Part shown: in pieces, positions 10,125-19,226 of the stretch | Position numbering within the stretch: position 1 is the first letter of the stretch | Layout of the letters: every line of letters starts with the position of its first letter | Assembly (NCBI GenBank): GCA_017629035.1 | Contig: JAGBXX010000023.1 | Span: forward strand, 62,001 to 126,000 | DNA from: Alistipes sp. | GTDB lineage: Bacteria > Bacteroidota > Bacteroidia > Bacteroidales > Rikenellaceae | DNA length: 64,000 bases | Direction of reading: 5' to 3' | Made by a program: the position numbers and the translations under genes | The notes under the pieces: model-generated | Told to the model about the DNA's origin: nothing | Databases searched by the model: none | Seen by the model: the letters and a program-made list of their open reading frames with translations, nothing else

Positions 10125-11417
10125 TTAAAAGAGTGTTTCTACATACTGTATTACTTCACCAAGTTCAGCCATCACCGAGAAGCTCTTCTGAGGCTTCAAA
10201 TACCAGAGCTCACGGCCCATTTTTGACGCCTCCTCGCCAGCACCCGTGATATTGAGCATGATGCAGGCATCCTTGTCGATACTTCCCGCCTCGACCATCT
10301 TAATAAGCGAGGCAAGGGCCACACCTGGTGCAGGGTGAATATCTACACCCTCCAACTCCTTAAAGAGCTTGCACGCACGTGCCGCCTGAGCATTTGTAGC
10401 CACCTGAACATCGCCATTTGTAGCCTTGAGCGCATCGTACAAGCCACCAGCAACAGAGTATGGCGGACGACGATTTGACAATACCTTGGCGTTGATAAGC
10501 TCCGCATCACGACGACCCTTCTTCATGTCGTAGGGCAACATCTCACGTGAGTCAGCACGCCAAGCGTCGAAGATAGGGACAAATGGGGCGTTCTGCGACA
10601 CGATAAGGCGCATGAGGTTATCGCCATAGCGACCATCCTCCACAAGGCGCATATTAGCCTCCCATGCAGCGATAGCACCCGTACCACTACCCACAGCCTG
10701 GAAGTAGTAGTCAGGAATACGGCCAATGGTGGTAACGGCCGAGAGCACCGTAGTACCCATACCGTCACGACGTGCCACATTCTTAGCACCACCCTCAGCG
10801 TAGAACTTCGACGACTTAAGCACCATATTCGAGAGATGGATAGCGTCGTAGTAGTCGCCACCCTTGTCAACAGCAATAAGCTTCACGCAGTCGTTGAGCG
10901 GCTCTGTGAACCACAATGCCGAGAGGTTGTCCGTAGGCACTACAAGCAAGAGTTTGATGTTGTTAGCAGAGCACACCTGAGCAAAAGCTCGAGCTGTATT
11001 ACCTGCCGAAGCAACAACAAGAACACGATCATCGCCACTAGCACGGCGACGTGCACATACGCTATACGCCTCGGTCTCCTTGAACGAGCAGGTGCGCATC
11101 TTCACACCATGCTTAGGTGCGTAGCCATTGAGCGTAATCCAGAGGTTGCTAAGACCCAGATGACGTGCCAGGGCCTCGCTACGATAGGTCACAGGTGCCG
11201 ACGAACCCTCGAGCATACGCTCCACAGGAAGCCAGTCGGCAAACTTATATAATCCAAGGCTATCATCACGAAGCTCAAGCTGTCGCTTAGCATACTTAGT
11301 GCGGACCAACGAGGGAGTCTTACACTCCACATCGTCGAGAGTCCAACCAGCGTCTTCAAACTCACGACCCGTAGCTACACAGGTCAAAGAGTAGTTTGTT
11401 GGGTTAAAATTATCCAT
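10125..11417 (-). CDS. Cysteate synthase (PLP-dependent)
   Basis: A 430-residue fold-type II PLP enzyme related to threonine synthase. The PLP lysine is K113 in TCSFKETEA, followed by the phosphate-binding ASAGNTARAF (136-145) and the VGSGTGAIAAWE loop. The N-terminal LTC...G zinc-ribbon-like opening and the CSFKETEA motif favour cysteate synthase over threonine synthase. The enzyme converts O-phosphoserine and sulfite to L-cysteate. In Bacteroidetes cysteate is the head-group precursor of capnine and sulfonolipids. It is first in the operon with manA and a LuxR-type regulator. Threonine synthase remains the alternative. Confidence 0.78.
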   Translation of the reverse strand: MDNFNPTNYSLTCVATGREFEDAGWTLDDVECKTPSLVRTKYAKRQLELRDDSLGLYKFADWLPVERMLEGSSAPVTYRSEALARHLGLSNLWITLNGYAPKHGVKMRTCSFKETEAYSVCARRRASGDDRVLVVASAGNTARAFAQVCSANNIKLLLVVPTDNLSALWFTEPLNDCVKLIAVDKGGDYYDAIHLSNMVLKSSKFYAEGGAKNVARRDGMGTTVLSAVTTIGRIPDYYFQAVGSGTGAIAAWEANMRLVEDGRYGDNLMRLIVSQNAPFVPIFDAWRADSREMLPYDMKKGRRDAELINAKVLSNRRPPYSVAGGLYDALKATNGDVQVATNAQAARACKLFKELEGVDIHPAPGVALASLIKMVEAGSIDKDACIMLNITGAGEEASKMGRELWYLKPQKSFSVMAELGEVIQYVETLF

Positions 11418-11456
11418 ATATACTTTTTAGTTTATCTTCCAAAAGCTATTATCACG

Positions 11457-11464
11457 CAAATATA
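11457..11464 (-). promoter_or_regulatory. -7 box of the cysteate synthase operon
   Basis: The minus strand reads TATATTTG, a match to TAnnTTTG, 40 bp upstream of the start codon. The -33 region is weak. Confidence 0.5.
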
Positions 11465-11548
11465 CGAATATTTTTCCAAACACGAGTAAGCATAACCACT
11501 TACTATATTAAATAAGAGCGAAGTTATCGCTTTTTGAAAAATAATTAG

Positions 11549-11556
11549 TACATTTG
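11549..11556 (+). promoter_or_regulatory. -7 box of the DUF4836 operon
   Basis: TACATTTG matches TAnnTTTG and lies 30 bp before the ATG at 11586. It supports that start over the upstream ATG at 11556, which overlaps the box. Confidence 0.55.
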
Positions 11557-11585
11557 TGGAGTTATACAATGAACAAGATAGATTT

Positions 11586-13211
11586 ATGAAACAACACTAC
11601 CTAAAAATAGCACTCGCCACAGTCATAACCCTCCTCTCGCTCGCTTGTAGCTCAGAGAGTGGCGACTCATCGAACCCCGACCCAATATGGGAGGAGTCAT
11701 CGGCAGTGCTCTACACCAACCTTGGCAGCCTAAACGCCAAGGGCGATATATTTGCTCTCGACGTAGAGCAGATTATCGAGGATATATTCGACCAGCAGAG
11801 CGCCACAACCGACATCGCTCTTAGCATAATCACCGATCCAGACAACTCGGGTATCGCTTTAGATAAACCACTATACGTAGCTATTAGAGAGTACGATGAG
11901 GAGTATAGTCCAACAAACATTGTAGCTTCGTTCGAGCTCAGCGACGCCACAAAACTCGACACACTCCTCAAGGGTCTTAATGAGAGTATTGCCACCGAGT
12001 CAGTATCGCTCGAGGGCCAAAAGCGCCTGATTACACTCAACGCCACCACCGTCGTAGGCTACAACAACGAGCGCCTGGTACTTATCCACAACACCAACCC
12101 CTCCGAGGAGCTCAGCCTAATCGAGGAGCTCAGCACCAAGCTCGACTACTCGCCAGCCGACATGTCACGCTTCAGCGGCCTCGACATAGCGCTCTACCTA
12201 GACATCGACAAGGCAGCAGAGCACCAGCTAAACACTATGCTCGCAGCAAGCCAAGAGGAGGAGATCACACCCGAGGAGTTGGAGGAGATAAAGAGCATGT
12301 TCTGTGAGATGTACAACCAGTACTTCAAGGAGCAGGCAGGTGCTTCGCTCGGCCTCAGCTTCGAGAGTGGCACGATACTTCTGAGTTCAGAACTCGAGGG
12401 CGTGAGCGACAACATCACCGCACAACTCAAGCAGGCCAACCCTAACCACCTCAAGCTATTAAACGCATCACCTATCGCAATACTTAACCTCGGAATTAAT
12501 GGCGAGGCTATGGCAGACATCATCGACAACGCCATGGATGCAGCAGCCAGCAACGAGGATTTTGCCAGCATGAGCAACGAGATTAGCATATACAAAAACA
12601 TAGGCCTTGGCATCATCAGCTCGATAGATGGCAACCTGATGTTTGCGCTCTCCGAGGCCGACGGCAAGCTCATCGACGACGTTATAGATGGTAGCCGCCT
12701 GGTATTCACCAAGGCAAATGCCCTCTTCACGGCCGACGTCAAGGATGACTACATCATGGAAAATATTAAGACCTACGCAGGGCCTTTCCTCAGAAAGAGC
12801 GGCACGCAGAGCTACTCCCTCGAGGCCTTTGGCAACAAACTGAGCATCGGCCAGCAGGATAATATGTTCTACGTGGGTGTCAACAACTCGGCCGACAAGA
12901 AGCGTAACTCGGCAGCCGATCAGGAGTGGTCGAACAACGTGATGGGCAGCTATGCCTATGCCATGGTCGACTTCAAGCAGTTATTTAGCACAAGCTTCGG
13001 ACACGCCGCACTATCAACAATTTACAGCAACGCATCGAGCAGCGATGAGCGAGATATCATCAAGCTCATAACAAGCAATATCGACAAGTTCTACATACTC
13101 TCAAATGGCCAGGGCGACACCATCCACACTGAGTGCACACTGACACTACGCAAGGGCCAAAAGAACGCCCTGAAGCAGATAACAGAACTATTTCAACCAA
13201 GCATTAACTAA
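11586..13211 (+). CDS. DUF4836 family lipoprotein
   Basis: A 541-residue protein from the ATG at 11586, chosen because it starts the signal peptide and clears the -7 box. The lipobox LLSLAC gives Cys21. The body is the DUF4836 type seen in Bacteroidetes: a long alpha/beta protein with repeated hydrophobic and Asp/Glu-rich segments and no recognisable catalytic motif. It is predicted to be anchored in the outer membrane facing the periplasm or the surface. An ABC ATPase gene follows after 14 bp, so the lipoprotein may work with that ABC/FtsX pair. This is inferred from spacing only. Confidence 0.75.
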   Translation: MKQHYLKIALATVITLLSLACSSESGDSSNPDPIWEESSAVLYTNLGSLNAKGDIFALDVEQIIEDIFDQQSATTDIALSIITDPDNSGIALDKPLYVAIREYDEEYSPTNIVASFELSDATKLDTLLKGLNESIATESVSLEGQKRLITLNATTVVGYNNERLVLIHNTNPSEELSLIEELSTKLDYSPADMSRFSGLDIALYLDIDKAAEHQLNTMLAASQEEEITPEELEEIKSMFCEMYNQYFKEQAGASLGLSFESGTILLSSELEGVSDNITAQLKQANPNHLKLLNASPIAILNLGINGEAMADIIDNAMDAAASNEDFASMSNEISIYKNIGLGIISSIDGNLMFALSEADGKLIDDVIDGSRLVFTKANALFTADVKDDYIMENIKTYAGPFLRKSGTQSYSLEAFGNKLSIGQQDNMFYVGVNNSADKKRNSAADQEWSNNVMGSYAYAMVDFKQLFSTSFGHAALSTIYSNASSSDERDIIKLITSNIDKFYILSNGQGDTIHTECTLTLRKGQKNALKQITELFQPSIN

Positions 13212-13225
13212 TAAACGTTAACATA

Positions 13226-13870
13226 GTGAGCAACATACAGTTAATCAACACCGTTCCTGAGATCTTTGCCGAGCGCCAGGACCTCAAGTCCGACATCTGG
13301 CTCCAGGATGTTAGCTTCGAGCAGGGCAAGAAGTATCTTATCGAGGCCGACTCGGGCACAGGCAAGTCGTCGCTATGCAGCTTTATCTACGGTCTGCGTG
13401 GTGACTACCGTGGCACCATAAAGCTCAACGACCAGGATATCAGCAAGTTCTCGACATCCAAGTGGTGCGACATACGCCAAACATCAATTAGCATACTCTT
13501 CCAGGACCTCAGACTCTTTGGCGAGCTTACGGCCTACGAGAATATCCAGATCAAGCACCGCCTACATAAGATCCACAACAAGCGAGTTATCGAGGCATGG
13601 TTCGAGGCTCTCGGCATCGCCGACAAGCGCAACACACGCATCGACCACATGTCCTACGGACAGCAGCAGCGAGTGGCACTAATCAGAGCCCTCTGCCAGC
13701 CATTCGAGTTCCTGTTGCTCGACGAGCCAATATCGCACCTCGACGACCGCAACTCCGACATCATGCGCGATATCATACTCACTGAGGTGGAGCGCCAGGG
13801 CGCCACACTCATCGCCACATCGATTGGCAAGCACATGAACATTGAATACGATAAATGCCTTAGCTTATGA
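13226..13870 (+). CDS. ABC transporter ATP-binding protein (LolD/MacB-like)
   Basis: A 214-residue ATPase from a GTG start. Walker A is present (SGTGKSS, around residue 44) and so is Walker B with FLLLDEP. The signature is MSYGQQQRVAL instead of LSGGQ. Where the H-loop His is expected, the strand ends in IATSIGK. So the protein is a divergent, possibly slow, ATPase. Its stop overlaps the next start (ATGA), which pairs it with the FtsX-like permease, as in MacB/FtsE-type mechanotransmission systems. Confidence 0.82.
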   Translation: MSNIQLINTVPEIFAERQDLKSDIWLQDVSFEQGKKYLIEADSGTGKSSLCSFIYGLRGDYRGTIKLNDQDISKFSTSKWCDIRQTSISILFQDLRLFGELTAYENIQIKHRLHKIHNKRVIEAWFEALGIADKRNTRIDHMSYGQQQRVALIRALCQPFEFLLLDEPISHLDDRNSDIMRDIILTEVERQGATLIATSIGKHMNIEYDKCLSL

Positions 13871-15051
13871 GACTTATATGGAAGCTTCTAAGAAAGCACA
13901 TTAGCCTATTCGAGTTGTCCGTCTTCTTCGTCGCCAACCTCATTGGCATGGTGGTGATCCTGGGCGGCATACAGATATACAGCGACCTCAAGCCACTCGT
14001 TGCGGGCGACAATGCTCTTGTTGGCAACGACTATGTCGTTATCTCTAAGCCTGTCAAGCGACTCAACAGCAAGAGCGTATTCTCGGCAGAGGAGATCGAG
14101 GAGCTCAAAATTCAAGATTTCGTGCTCCGTCTTGGCGAGTTCACGCCTGCTCAATATCAGATATTTGGCGGCATAAACATCGGCGGCCAAGGCTTCTCGA
14201 CATATATGTTCTTCGAGGGTATACCCGACGATTTTGTCGACGTCAAGAGCAAGGAGTGGAAGTTTAGCAAAGGTAAGCGCAAGGTGCCCATCATCATCCC
14301 TCGCAACTATCTTAACCTCTACAACTTCGGATTCAGCCAGACATCTACACAGCTACCACAGATCACCGAGAGCATGATGAAAGACCTCGAACTCGAGCTC
14401 ACACTCTCAGGAGGTAATCACAAGGATAAGCTTGTAGGTAAGGTAGTTGGCTTCACTGACCGACTAAACACCATACTTGTACCTCAGAGCTTTATCGAGT
14501 GGTCGAACAAGCGCTATGCCAAGGGCGAGAATATCGAGATCTCACGCCTCATTCTCGAGGTTGAGAACCCCAGTGACCCAAAGCTCTTGAGCTACTTCAA
14601 GAAGCATGGCTACGTGGCTGAGGACAAGCCTGCAGAGAGCAACAAGGCACTATTCTTACTTAGAGTAGGTGTTGCGGTTATTATAGGTATCGGCGTACTA
14701 TTCAGCCTATTATCGCTCATTATTCTCACGCTGAGCATCTACCTCCTACTGCAGAAGAATATTGACAAGCTACGCACACTCATAGATATTGGCTACAGGC
14801 CAACAACCGTTGCTGCGCCATACAATCTAATTACCATCATACTCAGCGTATCTATCATGGCGCTCAGTATATGGCTACTCTCGCACGTGCGTGTGCTCTA
14901 CATCGACTACCTTAGCGAGGCTGCAGGACGTGAGATTAGCGGTGGCATGACACTCACAATAATATCGGGCTTCGTACTCATGGTTGGCATCATACTCTTC
15001 AACATGACAATCATCCGTCGCAAAATAGCACAAATATCACGCATGCAATGA
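13867..15051 (+). CDS. FtsX-like ABC permease
   Basis: A 394-residue membrane protein with the FtsX/MacB layout: one N-terminal membrane helix (about 15-37), a large extracytoplasmic domain (about 40-255) and three C-terminal helices (about 260-385). It overlaps the ATPase gene by 4 bases and the acetyltransferase gene by 4 bases, so the three are translated together. Substrate is unknown; lipoprotein handling or mechanical signalling to the DUF4836 lipoprotein is a reasonable but unproven idea. Confidence 0.82.
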   Translation: MRLIWKLLRKHISLFELSVFFVANLIGMVVILGGIQIYSDLKPLVAGDNALVGNDYVVISKPVKRLNSKSVFSAEEIEELKIQDFVLRLGEFTPAQYQIFGGINIGGQGFSTYMFFEGIPDDFVDVKSKEWKFSKGKRKVPIIIPRNYLNLYNFGFSQTSTQLPQITESMMKDLELELTLSGGNHKDKLVGKVVGFTDRLNTILVPQSFIEWSNKRYAKGENIEISRLILEVENPSDPKLLSYFKKHGYVAEDKPAESNKALFLLRVGVAVIIGIGVLFSLLSLIILTLSIYLLLQKNIDKLRTLIDIGYRPTTVAAPYNLITIILSVSIMALSIWLLSHVRVLYIDYLSEAAGREISGGMTLTIISGFVLMVGIILFNMTIIRRKIAQISRMQ

Positions 15052-15560
15052 TCCGCAGAGCGACACCCGAGGATAAGTCAAAGATTATGAGCATAATACG
15101 TAGCGCACAGCAAGCACTACGTGAGCTCGGCATCGACCAGTGGCAAGATGGCTACCCTACACCCGAGTCTATCGACAACGACATTGCTGAGGGCGTGGGA
15201 TATGTGGCTTGCGCTGGTAGCGAGGTTGTGGGCTATGCAGCAATAATCGAGAGTGGAGAGCCGGCATACCAACAGCTCGACAATGAGTGGCTATACGGCA
15301 GTGACTATGTCGTGGTACACCGTATATGCGTGGACGGCAATCAGCGCCGCAAGGGCGTGGCACTCGAGCTTATGAGCCATGCAGCGAAGATAGGACGTAG
15401 CATCTCCCACAACGCCTTTAGAATAGATACGCATCGAGGCAACATACGCATGCTCGCACTGCTCCAAAAGCTCAACTTCAGAGAGGTGGGCACGATACAC
15501 TACACAAGTGGCGAACGAGTGGCCTACGAGCTCGATTTAACATCAAGTGATAAGCTATAA
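15048..15560 (+). CDS. GNAT family N-acetyltransferase
   Basis: A 170-residue GNAT protein. The acetyl-CoA-binding motif A is visible as VVHRICVDGNQRRKGVALEL (Q/RxxGxA type) near residues 86-105, followed by the motif B segment with an N and a phenylalanine-rich stretch. The N-terminal IRRATPEDKSKIMSII is typical. Substrate is unknown. The ATGA overlap with the FtsX-like gene indicates the same transcript. A regulatory link to the transporter cannot be inferred from this alone. Confidence 0.85.
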   Translation: MIRRATPEDKSKIMSIIRSAQQALRELGIDQWQDGYPTPESIDNDIAEGVGYVACAGSEVVGYAAIIESGEPAYQQLDNEWLYGSDYVVVHRICVDGNQRRKGVALELMSHAAKIGRSISHNAFRIDTHRGNIRMLALLQKLNFREVGTIHYTSGERVAYELDLTSSDKL

Positions 15561-15571
15561 TTTATTGATAA

Positions 15572-17440
15572 ATGGCAAGTTATCTTCAAGTAGAGAACAT
15601 ATCGAAATCATACGGTGACCGCACCCTATTTCGTGACATCAGTTTCAATATCAACGAAGGCGACAAGATAGCACTTGTAGCTCCTAACGGCACAGGTAAG
15701 TCGTCGCTACTAAAGATACTTGCTGGCATAGAGCACTCGGATCGTGGCGGCGAGGTTAAGTTCATGAAGGATATCCGTGTGGCATTCCTCGACCAGAACA
15801 TGACCTTCGACCCCAAGCGCACAGTATTCGAGGAGGTATACCATCAGATGGGCGACCTCTCGCCCGAGATTGGCGAGTATGAGGCCGCACTCGCAAGTGG
15901 CGACAGCAAACGCCTGGAGCTTGCCATTGCTGCAATGGATGCTTCAGGTAGCTGGAGTATTGAGCAGAATATCAGACAGATACTATCATCACTCAAGATA
16001 GAGCGACTCGACCAGCCCATGGGTGAGCTATCGGGTGGCGAGGCTAAGCGTGTGGCGCTGGCGTGCATGATGCTTCAGAATGCCGAGTTCCTCATCATGG
16101 ATGAGCCCACAAACCACCTCGACATCGACATCATTGAGTATCTCGAGAGCTACCTGCAACGCTCACGATGCACCCTACTCATGGTTACGCACGACCGCTA
16201 CTTCCTGGACCGTGTCTGCAACACAATCATGGAGATTGACCGTGGCAAGCTATACACCTACCGTGGCAACTACACCGAGTATCTCGAGAAGCGTGAGGAG
16301 CGCTACGAGAATATGCAGGCCGAGATCGATAAGTCACGCAACTTGCTGCGCCGTGAGCTCGAGTGGATACGTAGCACACCCCAGGCACGCACGGGCAAGG
16401 CTCGCTACCGCATAAACGCCTTCTACGACCTCAAGGACAAGGCCTCGGTAAGCCTACGCACCGACAACGTCGAGATTGATGTCGCTACATCACGCCTAGG
16501 ACGCAAGATTATCGACTGCGAGGATGTAACACTCAAGTTTGGCGAGCGCACGATGCTCGATGGTTTTTCGTATAAGTTCACACGTGGAGAGCGCATAGGT
16601 ATCGTAGGACGTAATGGCGTGGGTAAGACCACATTCCTTAACCTTATCTCAGGTAATTTAGAGCCTGACTCAGGCACTGTGGAGCGTGGCGAGACACTAC
16701 GCATAGGCTACTACTCGCAGCGTGGCATGAGCTTCAAGAAGGGACAGACCGTGCTCGAGTGTGTGCAGGATATTGCCGAGGTGGTTAAGGCCTCGGATGG
16801 ACACATCGTATCGGCCACAACACTCCTTAATCGTTTTCTCTTCCCACACGAGACATTCAACAAGCGCATAGAGATACTCAGCGGTGGCGAGCAGCGCCGT
16901 CTATATCTGCTAACGGTACTGATGCGCAACCCCAATATGCTTATCCTCGATGAGCCAACCAACGACCTTGACATCATGACACTCAACGTGTTAGAGGAGT
17001 ATCTGCGTGAGTTCAAGGGTTCGCTAATCATTGTATCACATGACCGCTACTTCCTCGACAAGAGCGTTGATCACCTCTTCGTATTCGAGGAGAATGGCCG
17101 CATCAAGGACTTCGTGGGCCAGTATAGCGAGTATCGTGAGTACATGAAGGAGCGTGAGGAGGCCGAGCGTGCCACACAGCGCACAAATGCAGCGCCCAAG
17201 CCACAGCAGCAGCGCACCCACGACACCTCGAAGCGTAAGCTATCGTTCAAGGAGCAGCGTGAGCTCGAGGAGATTGAGCGTGATCTTGCCTCACTGGGCA
17301 AGGAGCGCACCGCACTCGAAGCTGAGCTATCGGCAGGAGAGGCAGACTATGGTCGTCTAACGGAGATATCGCAGCGCATAGAGCAGATTATAGCTCTCAT
17401 TGACGAGAAGGAGATGCGCTGGCTCGAGCTCAGCGAGTAG
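15572..17440 (+). CDS. ABC-F family ATPase (Uup-like)
   Basis: A 622-residue protein with two ABC domains and no membrane segments. Walker A motifs are PNGTGKSS (about 39) and RNGVGKTT (about 348). Signature motifs are LSGGEAKRVALA and LSGGEQRRLYLL, each with a DEPTNHLD or DEPTNDLD Walker B. The charged linker between domains (about 235-280) and a C-terminal coiled coil (about 555-620) fit Uup, which acts in DNA-structure tolerance and ribosome-linked functions. An antibiotic-resistance type ABC-F is less likely given the Uup-like C-terminal coiled coil. Confidence 0.88.
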   Translation: MASYLQVENISKSYGDRTLFRDISFNINEGDKIALVAPNGTGKSSLLKILAGIEHSDRGGEVKFMKDIRVAFLDQNMTFDPKRTVFEEVYHQMGDLSPEIGEYEAALASGDSKRLELAIAAMDASGSWSIEQNIRQILSSLKIERLDQPMGELSGGEAKRVALACMMLQNAEFLIMDEPTNHLDIDIIEYLESYLQRSRCTLLMVTHDRYFLDRVCNTIMEIDRGKLYTYRGNYTEYLEKREERYENMQAEIDKSRNLLRRELEWIRSTPQARTGKARYRINAFYDLKDKASVSLRTDNVEIDVATSRLGRKIIDCEDVTLKFGERTMLDGFSYKFTRGERIGIVGRNGVGKTTFLNLISGNLEPDSGTVERGETLRIGYYSQRGMSFKKGQTVLECVQDIAEVVKASDGHIVSATTLLNRFLFPHETFNKRIEILSGGEQRRLYLLTVLMRNPNMLILDEPTNDLDIMTLNVLEEYLREFKGSLIIVSHDRYFLDKSVDHLFVFEENGRIKDFVGQYSEYREYMKEREEAERATQRTNAAPKPQQQRTHDTSKRKLSFKEQRELEEIERDLASLGKERTALEAELSAGEADYGRLTEISQRIEQIIALIDEKEMRWLELSE

Positions 17441-17469
17441 CCGTCTGGCTCAATAGTTGCAGATCATAG

Positions 17470-17487
17470 GGCGTAAACCTTTACGCC
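17470..17487 (+). promoter_or_regulatory. Hairpin directly before the DUF4251 start codon
   Basis: GGCGTAAA (17470-17477) and TTTACGCC (17480-17487) form a perfect 8-bp stem with a tiny loop, ending 2 bases before the ATG at 17490. In an mRNA it would fold over the ribosome-binding region and may limit translation. Confidence 0.5.
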
Positions 17488-17489
17488 TT

Positions 17490-18050
17490 ATGAAACGTTC
17501 AATCTACATCATCCTAACACTGGCAACCATAGCCCTGCTGGGCTTTGCCATAAGCAGCGACGCACAAAGCGACAAATCGGCCGAGAAACAGGAGGAGCGC
17601 CTAAGAAAGCAGGAGGCTCGACGTGAGCAACGAGCACGACGACTCGCAGAGTATGAGCGCCACATAGACTCGATAGTCCAGTCACGCAACTTCCGCTTCA
17701 TGCCCCAGACCATGCAGCAGCTCCCCGCAGGCATGATGCGCAACCTCACAAACCCCACGTTCGAGCTCACTGTCTTAGGCTCAGAGGTGGATGTATGTCT
17801 TCCATTCCTAAAGGGATATACACCACCCTATTATCCCGTGGTATTTAACTATGTACTTACGTCAGTTCAGGGCTATAATGCCGTGAAGAGCAGCGAGGGT
17901 TGGCACATAACATTCCACTCCACGATGTACTCATCGTCCGACTACACCTTCACTCTCGAGATATACTCGAAATATGGCGGTGCCACACTCACACTATCCT
18001 CGCCATTCTACAACAGCGTACAATATACTGGAAATATTCTCGGAATTTAG
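17490..18050 (+). CDS. DUF4251 family secreted protein
   Basis: A 186-residue protein from the ATG at 17490, chosen because it begins the signal peptide (MKRSIYIILTLATIALLGF). A charged, coiled-coil-like stretch (about 28-62, rich in Glu, Lys and Arg) precedes the DUF4251 beta domain, where a GYN segment and a W-H-I-T-F strand are visible. Function is unknown; these proteins are periplasmic or outer-membrane associated. The gene lies 49 bp after the ABC-F gene and converges on the CapA-like gene with only a 5-bp gap. Confidence 0.75.
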   Translation: MKRSIYIILTLATIALLGFAISSDAQSDKSAEKQEERLRKQEARREQRARRLAEYERHIDSIVQSRNFRFMPQTMQQLPAGMMRNLTNPTFELTVLGSEVDVCLPFLKGYTPPYYPVVFNYVLTSVQGYNAVKSSEGWHITFHSTMYSSSDYTFTLEIYSKYGGATLTLSSPFYNSVQYTGNILGI

Positions 18051-18055
18051 TACGC

Positions 18056-19132
18056 CTAACGTTTAAGCAGACGCTCTGTATCTGTCATGAATATATTATA
18101 TAGCAGACGTGAATCGTTCGACATCTTCAACGTGTCGCCCACCGAGCGAGGAAGAATACGATAGCCAGGCAGTAGAACATGTATGGGGTGAGCATTGGCG
18201 CTGTAGCTAAGTCTAGAGAGTGTGTCGCAGCGAATAATGTTCACCTCAGCAATTAATCCACCATTGGTATATCGCTTACGTTGATTAGAGACAAAGTTGC
18301 CCAACGAGTAGAACACCACACCATCAGACGATACTTCGTAGGTCTGCACAACGTGAGGATGACTGCCGATGATTATATCAACGCCAAGTGATTTAAGAAA
18401 TCTCACCATACTCTTCTGCTCTTGGTTTGGCACTCTTTGATACTCGATACCCCAATGCATGCAGGCTACAACACAATCAACACTATCTCTATTAATAGTT
18501 GATATATCACGTCTAATGCGCTCTTTGTCAATAATATTAACAAACATACCTTTAGGCACAGGATAACCATTTATGCTATAGGTATAATTCACCAAGGCAA
18601 ACCTCACTCCCTTAGATGTGAAATATAGCACCTTGTTGGCGTCGTAATCCTCCTTAGATAAAAAAGCTCCCGTATGATCAATATTGCACCTGGCAAGCTG
18701 CTCTATAGTTGTATTTACTCCTCGAGCACCTCTGTCGCAACAATGGTTATTTGCCAATAGAGCAATATCAACACCCATATCTGCCATTGCATCTGCAAGC
18801 TGTACGGGTGAAGCAAAACTGGGATAACCACTATAGTCACCACGTGTGGTAAGCGTGGTTTCAAGGTTTAGCACAGCAACATCAGCATTACGAAATATGG
18901 GCGCAACATACTCGAATGATATAGAATAGTCATATATACCATCTCCTCGATATGCTGATCTAACTTGTGGTATATGTTGCATCAAATCGCCACCAAACAC
19001 CAGGTGCACCGTATCAATACGCACCTGTGGTTCGGGTTGAAGATCAAAGGCAATTGCCCTACTTTCACAACACGATGTTGACACAGAAACAAGTAGTAAC
19101 AATGCAAAGATTTTATATACAATCCATTTCAT
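18056..19132 (-). CDS. CapA family protein (PGA_cap-type metallophosphatase fold)
   Basis: A 358-residue exported protein. The N-terminus is a signal peptide ending in a possible lipobox (STSC, Cys21). CapA family motifs are in order: FGGDLM near the start, NLETTLT, NNHCCDRG and GSHPHVVQ, which supply the metal-binding Asp, Asn and His residues of the calcineurin-like fold. CapA is needed for poly-gamma-glutamate capsule in Bacillus, but here no capB or capC is near. A phosphatase or phosphodiesterase acting on envelope material is more likely. Confidence 0.85.
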   Translation of the reverse strand: MKWIVYKIFALLLLVSVSTSCCESRAIAFDLQPEPQVRIDTVHLVFGGDLMQHIPQVRSAYRGDGIYDYSISFEYVAPIFRNADVAVLNLETTLTTRGDYSGYPSFASPVQLADAMADMGVDIALLANNHCCDRGARGVNTTIEQLARCNIDHTGAFLSKEDYDANKVLYFTSKGVRFALVNYTYSINGYPVPKGMFVNIIDKERIRRDISTINRDSVDCVVACMHWGIEYQRVPNQEQKSMVRFLKSLGVDIIIGSHPHVVQTYEVSSDGVVFYSLGNFVSNQRKRYTNGGLIAEVNIIRCDTLSRLSYSANAHPIHVLLPGYRILPRSVGDTLKMSNDSRLLYNIFMTDTERLLKR

Positions 19133-19178
19133 ATTACAAATATCGCAAAATTTAACTATTTATGCAATATATTAATAA

Positions 19179-19207
19179 AAAAGACCCATACAGTGTATAG
19201 GCCTTTT
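19179..19207 (-). terminator. Terminator after the DUF4252 cluster
   Basis: AAAAGACC (19179-19186) pairs with GGCCTTTT (19200-19207) with one mismatch, and the inner ATAC/GTAT stem adds stability. On the minus strand a T-rich run follows. Confidence 0.6.
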
Positions 19208-19226
19208 CTACAAATAGTGTTTATGG

